A stretch of 64,000 bases of DNA from Lineus longissimus (taxonomy: Eukaryota; Nemertea; Pilidiophora; Heteronemertea; Lineidae), in the NCBI RefSeq assembly GCF_910592395.1, contig NC_088326.1, forward strand, positions 5,275,001 through 5,339,000, in the 5' to 3' direction. Positions 11,533-23,866 of the stretch are shown piece after piece. Each line of letters begins with the position of its first letter. Positions within the stretch are counted from its first letter, which is position 1. The position numbers and the translations under genes are program-made. A model generated the notes under the pieces. It had not been told where the DNA came from. It searched no databases and worked only from the letters and a program-made list of their open reading frames with translations.

Positions 11533-14500
11533 ATGCCTAAGTACACCCTTCAATACTTTGATGGACGAGGGAGGGCCGAGGTCTCTCGTTTGATCTTTGC
11601 CGCAGCAGGTGTTGCTTTTGAAGACCAACGGATCGACGGGGAAGACTGGCCGAAGATAAAATCAAGTAAGTCGTTTTCATTTTCATCATGATTGTTGATT
11701 CCCTCTAGCAAATGGCAGAAGCACACCGACGGCTATCGTTACGCCTAATGGTATCTGGAACTTTTTGTGGCTAACCTATTTAATGGTATCTAAAAAGATT
11801 ATTTTACTGCTCTGACTATCAAAGTAAACTCAGGCGTTTACGTCAATATCGATTAAAGTGATACACACGACATAATATTATGTAAAGCGTGACAACGAGC
11901 TGAACAAAAAACTGCTATTTGCTATGTATAGTTCGGTTCAAGATGTTCAGAAATGTTGCATATCTCTCTCACTTTCACAATTGCTATCGGATTTTCATCA
12001 AACCTACCTCAAATTGATATTTACATCATGTCCCAACGTTTTAATATATTCAACAAATTCAAGTTAACTGCCCTGGACTGTACTTTAGCCTATCTTACAT
12101 AATTTTTATTTGTGACGGTCTGCTATAACAATGCATGAAAGCTAATAATGGAATTTGCTCTTCAATACTATAATGGACGTAGAGCTGAAATAGTTTGTCA
12201 CACATCTCCTCCGTCAGTTCAGATCGGATGACCTCGAAACTTTTCCTGAAGTCGTGGTTGATATGGAGATAGTCCTCGCCGGGTTAAATGGGTAAACTTT
12301 GCAGCGATCTCGGAGAAATAGCATTTTTTGTTCTTTCTTTATATGGGCGTACTCATTAACATAAGAGGACATTTTCAGCAGGTCTGATTTGCATATGGGG
12401 CCATCTATTAAATCAAAAGTGTAGGATTATACAAAAATAAGCCGGGAAAGCATTGGGGCCACTATATGTTTAAAGCATTCATCCATTTCCGGAATTTTCC
12501 CCCTTTATTTTGGTCGTAGGGCCTACTCTTTCACCTTACGTTGTTAATCGCTCTTAATTTTTCTAAGTACCGTATGGGAATTCATCACGTGATACACGTC
12601 ACATAATAACAAAACCGCCTCACCCGACCCAAGCACTGGGCGCAAAGTAGCGCACAACTCCCTATATGAATACCCGGGGCAAATATAAAATATAATATAA
12701 AATCCCGATTAACATTTCTTTACTGCAATAAAAACAGGCTAACCACTGCAGATTAAGAAGTAAGTGAGTATTCCAGAACGAGTGGAGTCCATGCGGGTGT
12801 CGAAAAAACCCTAGGCGAACTACTTCCTCCGTCTGGTGCTGCCACCCACTATGCTCGCGGCATTTGTTGTACTAAGTTCGTAACACGTCATTGCCTCTTC
12901 ACCATTCGCAAAATAGTTCGTCAAAATAATTCGGGACCACTTTGAAGAGTGGTGGAGTTTGATTTTTCCGGTCGTTTTGCTCCATACCATACTCGACCCC
13001 ACCTCCAAACCAAAGCCAATGAAGACAAATCCCCCCCCCCCCCCCACCTATCAATACATATACCGTGATTGCCTCAATCATCATCAGAAGACAAAGTCAC
13101 AACCCCTCAGACCAATCAACCCTTATCTCCCAGATTGTCCCAATCATCAAAATCAAGACAACATCACAACCCCAAGACATGTCATTTCATTTCACCCAAA
13201 TTGCCCCAACCCCACAGTAAGCCCACACCCTAAAACACGGGTATTATGCTAGTATTGATAATGTCTCCAGGGTCTGAAAAAAAACAATTATTCACGGGTT
13301 TTAATAAAGGCTTAACGTTATACGGTTTTATTTATATATTAGCTTAGTTTTATTTATATATTAGCTTAAGCATTTCCAAATCGACAGGACCTGTTTAAAC
13401 AGGCAAATGTCCCAATGCTGATTCTATGTAATATAAGTCTATGATCTTATACAACGCTCGCTTGTCTGAACTATTCAGCGGTGTTTTCCGTCCAAGGGGT
13501 CACTTTATGGACCACTTTTCGTCGGCGATGTTACGAAGATTTCGGTACGCAGCAAGAATGCTCGAACAAAATGCTGTAAATGTGGAGATTTACTAAAAGA
13601 TCTTCGAATCCGCTGCTGTAATAATAACCCTGTTTAATATTACTAAAGTGAACATTCATTTCCATTTTGAGGCAATTAAAACTGTTCAAGGGCCAAACTG
13701 ACCTCGATACAAATCATCGTCTGCACAAACAAACCTGATTAAACAGCTATTTTCTATATGCTACCAAAATAGTGCGCATAAACACCTTTGTTTAAGGAGG
13801 ATTGTTTTTCAGACAACGACATAAAATGCAAAATGACAACCCTGTTTGAATTTTTGGAATAAAAAAACCCACAAAAAGTCTTGTAGTTTCGTGGATGAAT
13901 ATTTCTGAATATTTCTGAATGTATCTGAATATTTCACTATATTCAGATTTTCAAGCAAGGACGGAACGACATTGATATGAATAGTTCCGGTCATGCGCAG
14001 GTAGGTTGGTATAAATCACCTAATGTGGATAGAGGACTCGCAGCATATAGAATCCTATTCCTACGTGTCACTGAGCACTTCTTTTCGAACCGTCCAATGA
14101 CGTTTTCGACAAATTTATGCGAAAATTAGCTAAAAATAAATTCGCCTCAACGGCTTTTTGCGCGAAAAATAGTTGATATAATAGTTGATTTATGTTGACT
14201 ACTTTATACGCGTCCAAAACAATAATAATTTTGACTACAGTACGTCCATAACACCTGACGAAGTAAGGACTGATGTCTCCCGGGGGGGGGGGGGGGGGCG
14301 TTGCGCTTAGGGCACAGCATGAACACTATAAGAGCACCTTTTTCAAGCTTTTTACTTTTCACCTTCTTTTTTTCAAGTCGGCAGAAATAAGGGGAGGTGA
14401 CGTTGCCGAGTCCCCCCCTTGGATCCGCCCCTGTCTCCTCTTTAAACTTTTCTACGGAGAAAGAAATCCAGTAGATGATCATGATTGAATATAACATCAT

Positions 14501-17500
14501 GGATAACACCCATAAGTGACCCAATATACGAATTAAAATTGTTGAAACTCCGCCTTTATCCAAAGGTCTATTCGTAAACGTTTTGCCCGCCACGATTGGG
14601 GCTCTGTGGTCAAACTTCTGGTCGGCTTTTCTGGTCCCCACTGTTCGACCTTCAGATCACAACATCACAACAATGAATGACACAAGCGTCGGCAATGTTC
14701 GCGCTCCTGTTTCGGGGCTTAGCAAGACCTCACCAATAAAAAAAACCCTCTTACCAACTCCTAAGAAAATGTGCTATTGATTCTAATTCTGTCTCCAGCT
14801 ACGCCATTTGGAAGCTTGCCTGTCCTAGTGGTTGACGGTCAGCAGTTTGCGCAGAGTATGTCCATCGCCAGGTACCTCGCCGACACTTTTGGTAAGTTTC
14901 AATTCGATTTATTTCCTTTGTAACCTGATGATAGTGATAGTATACTACATGTAAAAATCGTGTCAAGCAGATAGAATTCCTAGGCGGTAAGAAAATGATG
15001 GGCTGTACTTTGATAACGACAACGCAGCAAAATCTGGCGTTCATACTTAGTAATTAACTGGAATAAAAAAACTGTAGCATGTTATTAGTCGCCAAGAAGA
15101 GACGCGAGCTAATTTCATTAAATCATCGTGGCACTAAATCTTTATTTAGACTAGCCACAGAGTCTTTCAAATTTGAAAGACTCTGGACTAGCTGAATGTG
15201 TAGAAAAAATAACTGTGCAACGTATGCAATGTTACACAGACGCCCAGCTCAAATAATCAACTACGTGTACCTGAGGGGAGATTGAAACTGGTAAGATTTA
15301 TCATTGGAAGCTTACTCCCGCCATAAGTTTTAGCTCGGCCGTTCAAATTTCCCAACTTTTATAAGGGTTTTGAGATAGGTTTCCTTTAAGATACTAACAG
15401 CAATCAAAGACCATGGCGTTGTGTATAGCTGTTGCTGTGTATGTGTGCTGCATAACAAATGAATTAGATTCTGTGTCGACACTATTAAACCGGTAAAGGG
15501 CTGCCTGTACAAAAAGGCTTATCTTGAGCATGTTCGATTACTAGCGCGGCGCTTGCGGGAGTAAGCGCAAGTTCGTTCTTTTTGGTGCTGGCGCCTCCGA
15601 TCATCTCGCCCCAGGCCGAAGTGATGGAGCGACCCTGGGAGTGGGTTATTTCGGCTTAAAATTGCCACCGCACGTGACTTTTGAGAAAAGATGACAAACG
15701 ATCCTGTAAATGCCGGCTTTTCGAAATACACAAATGTGTTTATTGCATCAGGCTGTAGTTTTTTTTGCAAACATAGAATAGCTGTTGGAAGAAATTGATA
15801 TTAGAATGTGAAAAAATTGTTCAATAATGTTAGTGAGAAGTTTTTGTAATTTACGCATACCCGGTAGTGTGTCTGGTCATTCTTTTAAAACTAGTTTACC
15901 CTAAAGTTACTAGTCGGGCCTGGCGCGAGGGCTTTCGGGCTCAATTCATACTGAGCATGTGCTTCAAGGCGTGAGATAACAGTTTATCATGTGCGCATGC
16001 TTCTTTCGAAAAAAGAAGTAGTTTTAAAGTAAATCATTTCGAACACATTTTGAATTTTCCTTTTTTTAGGTTTAGCTGGTAAATCTGGGACGGATAAATT
16101 ATGCGTCGATGAAGCGGCAGAGCTTGTTCAAGAACTATTCGAAGCTCATATCAAAGTCATGTTCACAGAAGAATCAAAAAAGGTGAGTGAAAGAGATATC
16201 AGAAATTTTCGCTAAACTAATCTTGTGTACTCCTGAAAGTTTTAACAGCTTGAATCAAGAGGCTTTCAAACTAGGAAGGCAGTCTTCAAAAGCGCTCACA
16301 TCGCTATATTTTATTTATTTATTTATTCGTGTAAAATACATGTACAATATTTGATATAACATGACAAGACATTGGATTATGAACAAAATAAAACGTACAT
16401 GCATTACACTGGTAACCATGTAGGTCGAGACCTATTATATGGCACCAGATAATATGGGTTGTGTCGTCGGGGTGCCGGCGACATGCGCACTAAGTGGGCC
16501 GACAGTTTGCACAACGGCAGAAAGTGACGAAAGTGCACATGTCGTCGACATCCAAACGATCCAACCTGTCAAAATAATAAACATTAAGGGACGATTTAAA
16601 ATGCATTTTTTTCAAATTATGTAATTGGACCGGGAGGCTGTTCCACAGCTTCGGTGTCCTCACCCAGTATTAGGCACCGAACGTCTCCGAGTGGAATCTC
16701 GGCTGCGCCAGTCGTAAACCGTCGCCCCTTACAGCCGGGGTTATATAAAAACGTGCATTAAAATCCAGGACATTATAATAAGAATCGTGCATAAAAACTA
16801 GATCCTTGATTTCCCGACGGTACGACAGGGGCAGCAGAGACAACGCTCGCAGACGCTCCACATATGGCATATCAGGGCCTAAAATGTGACGAGTCACCCT
16901 CCGCTGGACACGCTCTAAAGTTTCAAGATCACGTCGCACATGTGTGTCGAATACCACCGTACCATATTCAAGGCGACTACGCACAAGTGATTTATACAAC
17001 ATGATATTCAAATTAACGTCTGCAGTACGCCCGCATACACGCCTGATCATACCCCACATTCTACTTGCACTGCTTGCAATACCATTGACATGAGATGACC
17101 ATGACAGGTCCGAAGAAAAGACAATACCAAGATCCTTGAATTTATCAACCCGACACAATGCAAAACCATTGATATTGTAAAAGAAGTGTGTCGGATTTAA
17201 CTTCCTAGTAACACTCATGACCATGCATTTGCTTGGGCTAAATGTCATGCCCCACCGTTTACTCCAAGCGTACAATTTATCAAGGTCGGTCTGAAGTAGC
17301 AGACAGTCGGTTACAGACTCTATCTCCCTACACATTTTGGAATCATCAGCAAAAAGATCCATGGCAGTACCGTCACTAACGACCTCAGCAATATCATTTG
17401 CGTACAATAAGAATAAAAGAGGGCCTAAAATTGACCCTTGCGGCACACCAGACAGTACATCTAAAAGTGATGACTCCGAGCCATTAATCACAACTCTCTG

Positions 17501-18937
17501 CTTCCTATTTGTAAGATACGACGTTAACCAACTGAAATGATATATGAAATTGTCCTAGATATAAAATTGTTTTCAATTTCGTACCGAAAAGTGAATGTCC
17601 TATTTTACTGCGGCTGAAAATTGTCGCAGTTTGGACGTTTTCTCACAGACTTAGTTGACGGTTACATGTGGAAAAGTGCCATGCTTTTTGAGCACACCCT
17701 TATACATATTGTGTAGTGGAGTCAGTCAGTCATGGCCCGTACTCCGAGGAAAGGGGCCAAAAACGTAAAGTACCACGACTCCGCCACATCTGAACATAAA
17801 GCAATCATTAGGTTGCCCATGTCTTTTCTTTTTCTTGTTGCTTAATTGCTATATTTTTATCCAGGGCCTTTACTTACTCTTTTAAGCTTTATTCTTCCTT
17901 TAGGCTGAGGCTCTCGCCCAATTCAAAAAAGATACTTTACCAAAAATGGTGGAAAATATCGAGAAGGTCTTTGCACGTAACAAGTCAACGTCTGGATTCA
18001 TCGTTGGGGATAAGGTGCGTATGATGAAGAGCAATCCCCGTTAGCAGCAGTGTATGACCGGTCATACACTGCTGCTGTTGTAGGGCGATTCATTCAGGAA
18101 CTTCAGCTGTACTTGGTTGTTATTGAAACACTTAGCCCCCTCGGTTGATAAGTGCCTATGATATCATCATCATTTGATTAACATCAAGTATATTTAATTA
18201 ACTCTTTCGCTGCGGCAGCCATTTTCGGCTAGTGCGCCGCCCGGCGCTAGCACTTGATACCAATAACAAATAGTGGAGCTAATTTTCAACTGTGAACGGT
18301 CGAAACTATTTGAAAGTGTCGCCACCTAAACTATTAGGATGAAACTAATTATTCCCGAGCGCGTTTAGTGCTGGTGAATAAATATCATAGAACGGCATGA
18401 CGTGGTATACACGTCATCTGCACAGCAAATACCATGAACATGAGGTAGTGTACATGTCACCCGCAGCGAAAGTGTTAAAACAGCCAAGTTATTTAGATGT
18501 AATCTTGAAATGAGTGCTAGACAAATATTGATCTTCACCAAGGTAGATAGTAAAATGTACTTCCTCCGTGTGACGTTGACACTGGCTAAAAAAACAAATA
18601 ATCTCGAATGTATACAACACTGGCCTTACCGTATTTTTTAAATGATTAAATCTGGCATTGATCATTTTCTTAACCATATCATTCGGCTTGATATGTATTT
18701 CATTATACATTTCGTTGGGCTACATCATTTGTTATTAATTTTATTTGGCTAACATCATTGTTATCAATGTCATTACAGCTTTCCTATGCCGATCTGTACC
18801 TTCTCAGTGTATTGGACCAGCTGCCAGAAGATGCTGTAGCGGCCATGTCAAAGACGATCCAGAAGAATAGGGCAACTGTGCAAGCATTACCAAATGTTAA
18901 GGCATACCTAAAAAAGAGGCCAACGACCTCGTTTTAA
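11533..18937 (+). CDS. Sigma-class glutathione S-transferase, five exons
   Basis: Exons 11533-11665, 14799-14891, 16070-16182, 17904-18014 and 18779-18937 join in phase at GT-AG sites to 202 codons plus stop, the normal length for the class. It is a cytosolic enzyme that conjugates glutathione to electrophiles; vertebrate sigma enzymes also isomerise prostaglandin H2 to D2. The thioredoxin-like N-terminal domain starts [15 protein letters not shown], with the sigma-type catalytic Tyr at residue 8. Trp39, Lys43, the cis-Pro segment GSLPVL (49-54) and QS at 63-64 form the glutathione site. The C-terminal helical domain begins near residue 77 and includes [18 protein letters not shown], the usual N-capping region. 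An in-frame Met 21 bases upstream is possible, but 11533 fits family N-termini. The introns hold a Helitron, a LINE and a piggyBac-type MITE, yet the coding frame is intact. Confidence 0.93.
12162..13252 (+). mobile_element. Non-autonomous Helitron, copy 1 (GST intron 1)
   Basis: It starts TCAATACTATAATGG and ends TATTATGCTAG followed by T, the 5'-TC and 3'-CTRR ends expected of Helitrons. It is homologous along its length to 54004-54954 on the other strand. About 10 bp, including the left arm of the terminal hairpin, are missing compared with that copy. There is no Rep/helicase frame. It carries a 15-base poly-C run at 13031-13045. Confidence 0.75.
14282..14298. repeat. Poly-G run in GST intron 1
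   Basis: Seventeen consecutive G. It gives a spurious Gly/Pro-rich ORF. Confidence 0.9.
15158..15185. repeat. Perfect 28-bp palindrome in GST intron 2
   Basis: The 14-bp arm CAGAGTCTTTCAAA is followed at once by its reverse complement. An outer imperfect match (GACTAGCC / GACTAGCT) extends it on both sides. Confidence 0.8.
16308..17545 (-). mobile_element. 5'-truncated non-LTR retrotransposon (LINE) in GST intron 3
   Basis: On the minus strand a frame from about 17545 to 16670 encodes the second half of a reverse transcriptase. It has [15 protein letters not shown], the FADD catalytic box, and the thumb/connection region typical of CR1/jockey-type LINEs. A single TAA at 16670-16672 breaks the frame, which then continues with [12 protein letters not shown]. 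The 3' end carries (AAAT)n near 16308-16326. Everything upstream of the fingers/palm junction is missing, as with abortive reverse transcription. It lies antisense to the GST and does not disturb the exons. Confidence 0.85.
18202..18474. mobile_element. piggyBac-type MITE in GST intron 4
   Basis: The ends CTCTTTCGCTGCGG and CCGCAGCGAAAGTG are inverted repeats, flanked on both sides by TTAA (18198-18201 and 18475-18478), the piggyBac target duplication. The interior is 273 bp without coding capacity. Confidence 0.75.
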
Positions 18938-19360
18938 CTATATGTATAATCAAAAGACCTGTAATGCTGTCGTAGTTGTTCTTGTATCTTTTTACACGTC
19001 GCATGATCGAGCCCTGCAGTGCTAAAAGGCAGCCAATCTACTTCTGATTGTTTCAAGAAACGCAATTCTTATTGAGCTGCTTTAAAACATCCCAAGACAT
19101 CAGGCCTATTCATGCAGTCGATACATACTTACTTCCTCATCGGAAACATGCGAAAGGAGGAGTCATGTTCTAGGCCCTGTTTGCAAGAAGATGCGTTTAA
19201 ACGACCAAAATAATTAACTAACCTTCTCCCCCAAACCAAGGTAAGATGTTAGAGCCACAAATAACTTCTTCCACAATGGTATTTTTAGCAGGGTTAAAGG
19301 CAAATGGGAAATTCTGCCCTGTCCCTTTGTTCGTAAAACCGTAAAATAGTATGAATAACT

Positions 19361-19366
19361 AATAAA
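19361..19366 (+). terminator. Polyadenylation signal of the GST gene
   Basis: AATAAA lies 424 bp past the GST stop. The intervening sequence has no ORF and would be the 3' UTR. Confidence 0.5.
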
Positions 19367-19399
19367 ATGTGAAGGAATTAAAGCAATATACCAAGCGAT

Positions 19400-20500
19400 T
19401 GAGCGTCCTCATTATTGTCTTTTACCATGGCACGGCTCGTTCCTTGGCGTGTTTTTGTGTCATAACCAGCAGGTGTCACTCTTCACTAGTTGGCGAGTTT
19501 TGCTGTCATTAAACTAGCAGGTGGAACTCGTCAATAGTAGGTAAACCTCTCCTCTCTAATGATGCCAATCTCGAAGTGCTTGTCAGCGCGAGACGATACC
19601 ACAGGCGCATCTTTTGATCAACATGACTAGAAGATTAGTTCTGTCACGAAAGGTAAAGTTGTTCAACTTTTCCACGGTTCCTGCATGACTAAATAAAGAT
19701 ATAGTTTTCTCTGTTAATTTGTTATTCGCTTGTTTTGTTCGTATTTTTGTTCTGAAAGTCTTCCAATTTTGTTTGAACTCTTAGATAGAGCACGAGACGT
19801 CCACCACTAAATATATTCATATGTTTGCGGTAGACTTATCAATTAGATGCGAAATTAGATTTATTAAACAATTAAGTCCATATTTGGAGAGGTATTTAAA
19901 ATATATTTCCTGTGGTTTTTCTAAGATTTCGTGAAAACAATTATTTTCATTTGGCAGCATACTTTTCTTCAGGTTGGCTGTAACGAGTCGAAATATCAAC
20001 GTCTCTCCAACTGGTCCGCTTGGCTAATTATCAGTGTGACCAACTATACCATTAGTTACCCGACAGACTGTTCAGAATATTATCCAAATTACAGATTCAA
20101 AACCATACGCATTATTTGACGCGACGCGGTCAAACACAGTGTGTCCAGAGGTCCGCCTACGTCAGCCCGATAGTACGACCTGCAGACAATATACATATTA
20201 GTTAGTACTACATGTCTATCATATACTCTAAATGCACTGATCCGGCAGATATGCAATGAAAAACATCAAAATTGCCACAGTAGTCGTATTATAGAGGTAA
20301 TCAATGACGATGGGCCAGTTTTCCAAGACCCTCTGCGACGAAACCAATCGAAAATATGTTTTCGTTTTCGTGATAATTTGAGTCACTTGTCGGTCTTCTG
20401 GATGTGGTAAATTGATTGACAGTGGTTTGCATTGGAAACAATGGCGAACATAACCATTAGACAAATTGGTGTCACCCACTCATTGTCCATCCCAAATTTA
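19400..20500. other. Intergenic stretch between the GST and first ARF-like gene
   Basis: No recognisable gene, repeat or RNA is present. The sequence is AT-rich with only short random ORFs. Confidence 0.5.
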
Positions 20501-20668
20501 GAACAATGCTCAGTGGTATCGAACGTCAATGCATCAGAAACGGTCAAAGTTCGGTGAGTACTGAGTAGTTACCTGTGACAGGATTCTTGACATGCACAGT
20601 GTGTACAGCAGATTGGTTCCTAACTGTACCGTCAGTTGGAACTGTGATCGGACTGTGCTGGCAATATA

Positions 20669-20724
20669 TTCCCGGAAAACTATATATAAAAGCATGCGTC
20701 ATGAACAACCAGTGGTTATAAATA
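20669..20724 (+). promoter_or_regulatory. Promoter elements of ARF-like gene 1
   Basis: TTCCCGGAA (20669-20677) fits the STAT/GAS palindrome TTCN3GAA. TATATAAA (20683-20690), TGCGTCAT (20695-20702, bZIP/CRE-like) and TATAAATA (20717-20724) follow. The last two, and a TTCCCGGGAA counterpart of the first, are conserved in the paralogue. Factor binding is inferred from motif shape only. Confidence 0.45.
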
Positions 20725-20868
20725 ACTCTTACCAATCACCTCGTATAAATGGTTATTGTAAGCAGTTGGCTATCATTCGAGGCGGCAGGCATCAGCTAAC
20801 AGCATTGATTACCACTGATTCTCTCCGGTTTTGACACATTCGTTGCGGACATTGTGTAACGATAGAGG

Positions 20869-23866
20869 ATGGGCAAGAGTAAGAAACATCCTGAACCAAA
20901 GCGGGAGCAAATCCTTGTTTTAGGTATGTATATGTTTATGATCCATCTTTAAGGGCAAATCCAGCTTTGCTGGATACGAGTACATGCGCCAAAGGCGCGT
21001 TTTGAGCGGGGAGTCTAATTTAAGTGCCTTAGATGCCTTTTCCTCGTATCTAACAACAATTTATGGGCTTCGTTTGCCTGAAACAAATGATTGTTTTCTA
21101 ACACGGGTTTTTGTTATTTTTTGTACCGACAGAAACAAAGCGTGCTATTTCTTGAATATAAACGTATTATATAAAGTGACAAAAACTTATGACATTCTGC
21201 AACACAATCCTTTCACCTGAAAAAAAGTCGCAGTTGAATATTGTGCATGCACATGCAGAGGAGGGTTTTCGAATACCCTGCAGAGGACACTTACGATGAA
21301 CTCACGAAATGTATTATACGAGCTCGTAGACGCAAACCTATAACCAGTCGCACAGTGGTGCATGCAGGGCGTGGTACTAGTAATTGGTCTTTAGACACCG
21401 AAGGTATACCGGGGTTACCCTATACTCTATAAATAATTACGCATTTGAACGATGCGGCGAGAATGGAAACCACCAATTTAGGATCAAAACTAGTGTCCTT
21501 AATTGAGAGGTTGTCCTTAATTGAGGTTCCACTGTATACATTATGAATTAAACCCTTTAGATGTTACAGACGTTCTCCGAAATTGTTTAGGCTGTATATT
21601 CAGAGATTGTGATCATCGTAATTAAAGGGACAACTTGGGCGTGGGCTATACCTGGCCAGGAGGATAATACCCCTGCTTGCCACCATGTGCCGCCACTTGT
21701 ATCACACGAATGCTGATCTCAAATACTAATCTTTCGCAAGGGTTGCAATGCAGTTTTTGGACATGGAATTGTTAATTTCATGCAAGCCTATGGTTACTGC
21801 CTGCTTTTGTGCTGTATTCATTGCAGGTCAGTGATATTTCAATTGTCCTGTTTCTGCTGGAATAATCTTTTGGATGAAAAACCAACATAACTCATGCCCA
21901 AGTTGTCCCTTTAAAATATGTAATGGTTCGCATCAGGATGGTGCACATCACAAGGAAACACTGTGAACAAGCGCGTCACAAGCATAGCCTGCCAATTCGT
22001 TTTTGCATAGGGTGGACAAGTGCACATATTAATGCCGACGGGGTATAAGCTTATTGAAAAATAGCCGATTCGCATTGAAATACCCGTTCATAACTTTCAT
22101 TGCAATGCTAGTTTTATAAAATGTTGTTGGGATAATAAAATGTTTTTGCAATAATACAAGTCACATTAAAAAAACGAAACCTTTTGTTTCCACGACAAAC
22201 AATTTATTCTCGTCTGTTCCTTTATAACTGATCAAAGAATTAAAACTTCTTTCATTGGTGATTAATATCTTATATCACTGTTTTTGCCAAATCTTTCGAG
22301 CCAAGGATGTTTCGACAATGCTCCTTACATGCTAACGTTTCATACCAGCTTTTTTTGCTTCTTGTAGGTAGTCAAAATGGTGACGAGTCCGAAATTCTTG
22401 ATTGGCTGAAGAACGGCGAGGACGAAATAGAGTTACAAGGTCATTACTGGCGTTATGTTCAGGAGAAGAGCATTTCCTACAATGGGGTTTACGTGTGGCA
22501 TCCCCCAGGATTATCATCAGGTGGTCGATGCAGTGATGTGAGTCACGACATTTACTTTTTCGTGTAGGGGCCAGGGTATTGTAATAAAAACCCTGTACAT
22601 TGTGTGTTCATTCAGTACACATAGTTTTTAGGCTGTCCTGTGTTTTTAAGCATGATAATAGGAAGTTCATAAAAAAAAGATATTTTCGGTTGAAATGAAT
22701 CCCCTTTTATTGCAAACTGTTGACATGTGCATACATTTATCTCAAATTTGAGAATGAAAATTTCAGTTAGGTAAGTCAGTGATCCTTATGATAGCCGTTA
22801 CATACACTACACAAACGATAACTTGAAATTGTCGACGCCATATTTAAAGCAGCCAATCAAATGTCGAAACATGTTTAGGGGAAACGTTTTTCGGTACCAC
22901 GTCGAGTACGATATGAACCACAGTAATAGCACTTGAGGATCAATTAGGGTAATCAGGGAGTTGACATCGAGGGCCTACATGTAACCATTGATGATTCCGG
23001 GGAAAATCATCGCGGGCCTAACCATTGACGATTTTTGGGGAAAGTCATCCCTTGTGGATTTTTTCGATTGGTGCCTGTTTTCTCATGACAAGACAAGTAG
23101 GTTAATTAACTGTCAATGACAAAAGAAAAAACATGAAAAGCTATATTTTGGTTTTCATTTTAAAGTTCGGTGCACTACCTAGCTTTGGGCCACCAGATAT
23201 AAACTGTATTATTAGTAGTTTGTTTACGAATGTTTCGAATCCTTTTTTCAGCGAATGTTTATGCCCATGTTCTTTAGGAACGCCATGGCAGTGGTGTACG
23301 TTATCAACAGTAGCGATAGCCAGGCAGTTAAACGTGCAGAATTTGAACTTGCTGATTACCGTGGAGACAAGAACTTAAAGGATGTCCTTATCATCGCCAT
23401 AGCGACCAAACAGGACAACCCTGATGCAAAGTCGCCTAAAGAGCTTGAAGAAATCCTCAACGAAGGCCACCAAGCGAGCCCAATAAGTAAGTGTGTTTGT
23501 ACTTCTTCGTCCGGCTTTAAAGGCAAACGCCGTTCGTTAAAAGTTTGAAATTTGTGATTAAATTTGAAAACTTCAAATTGTGTAAATAAGTACTGAATAC
23601 AGGTGCTTTAGCGGTAAAATGTAATTTGATTTAACTCTCCTTGTATTTCAGAGGTTTTCCCCGTAATTGTCGACACCGGTGAGGGCATCAACGAGTGTTT
23701 TGATTGGGTGATAGAAAAGGTCGCCGGGAAGTACGATGTGACAGGACCGTGGAAGGAGTTGGCAAAGGATGTGTCACAGGGTGGAAATGCAGGATTTAAC
23801 GTCGTCAAAGAAGCATGGAAGAAAGTAGTTTCGAAGTTTTACCGCGTCGGCTCGAAAACTAAATGA
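20869..23866 (+). CDS. ARF-like protein with degenerate GTP-binding site, copy 1
   Basis: Exons 20869-20923, 22368-22537, 23252-23486 and 23652-23866 splice in phase to 224 codons. The fold is ARF/ARL-like: MGKSKK N-terminus, first strand EQILVLG, strand ISYNGVYVW, then FFRNAMAVVYVINSSD (compare the ARF region after switch II), LIIAIATKQD and DTGEGINECFDWV. The nucleotide site is degraded. The P-loop is GSQNGDES instead of GxxxxGK(S/T), the switch I Thr is absent, WDVGGQ is replaced by WHPPGL, and NKQD reads TKQD. It probably binds GTP weakly or not at all and may act as a scaffold or decoy. Gly2 plus lysines allow membrane association by myristoylation. A tail of about 45 residues beyond the usual ARF end begins near GPWKEL and ends VGSKTK. 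Its paralogue at 29564-42813 shares every oddity. Confidence 0.85.
21624..21912. mobile_element. TIR MITE in intron 1 of ARF-like gene 1
   Basis: The ends AAAGGGACAACTTGGGC and GCCCAAGTTGTCCCTTT are exact inverted repeats. The orthologous insertion at 29755-30079 in the paralogue shows that it predates the gene duplication. Confidence 0.75.

Noticed and set aside
12148-12200. A stretch reading [12 protein letters not shown] that looks like a second GST first exon
   Set aside because: Most of the stretch is the 5' end of a Helitron, and the same bases occur at the end of copy 2 (about 54910-54954, minus). The GST resemblance is coincidental.
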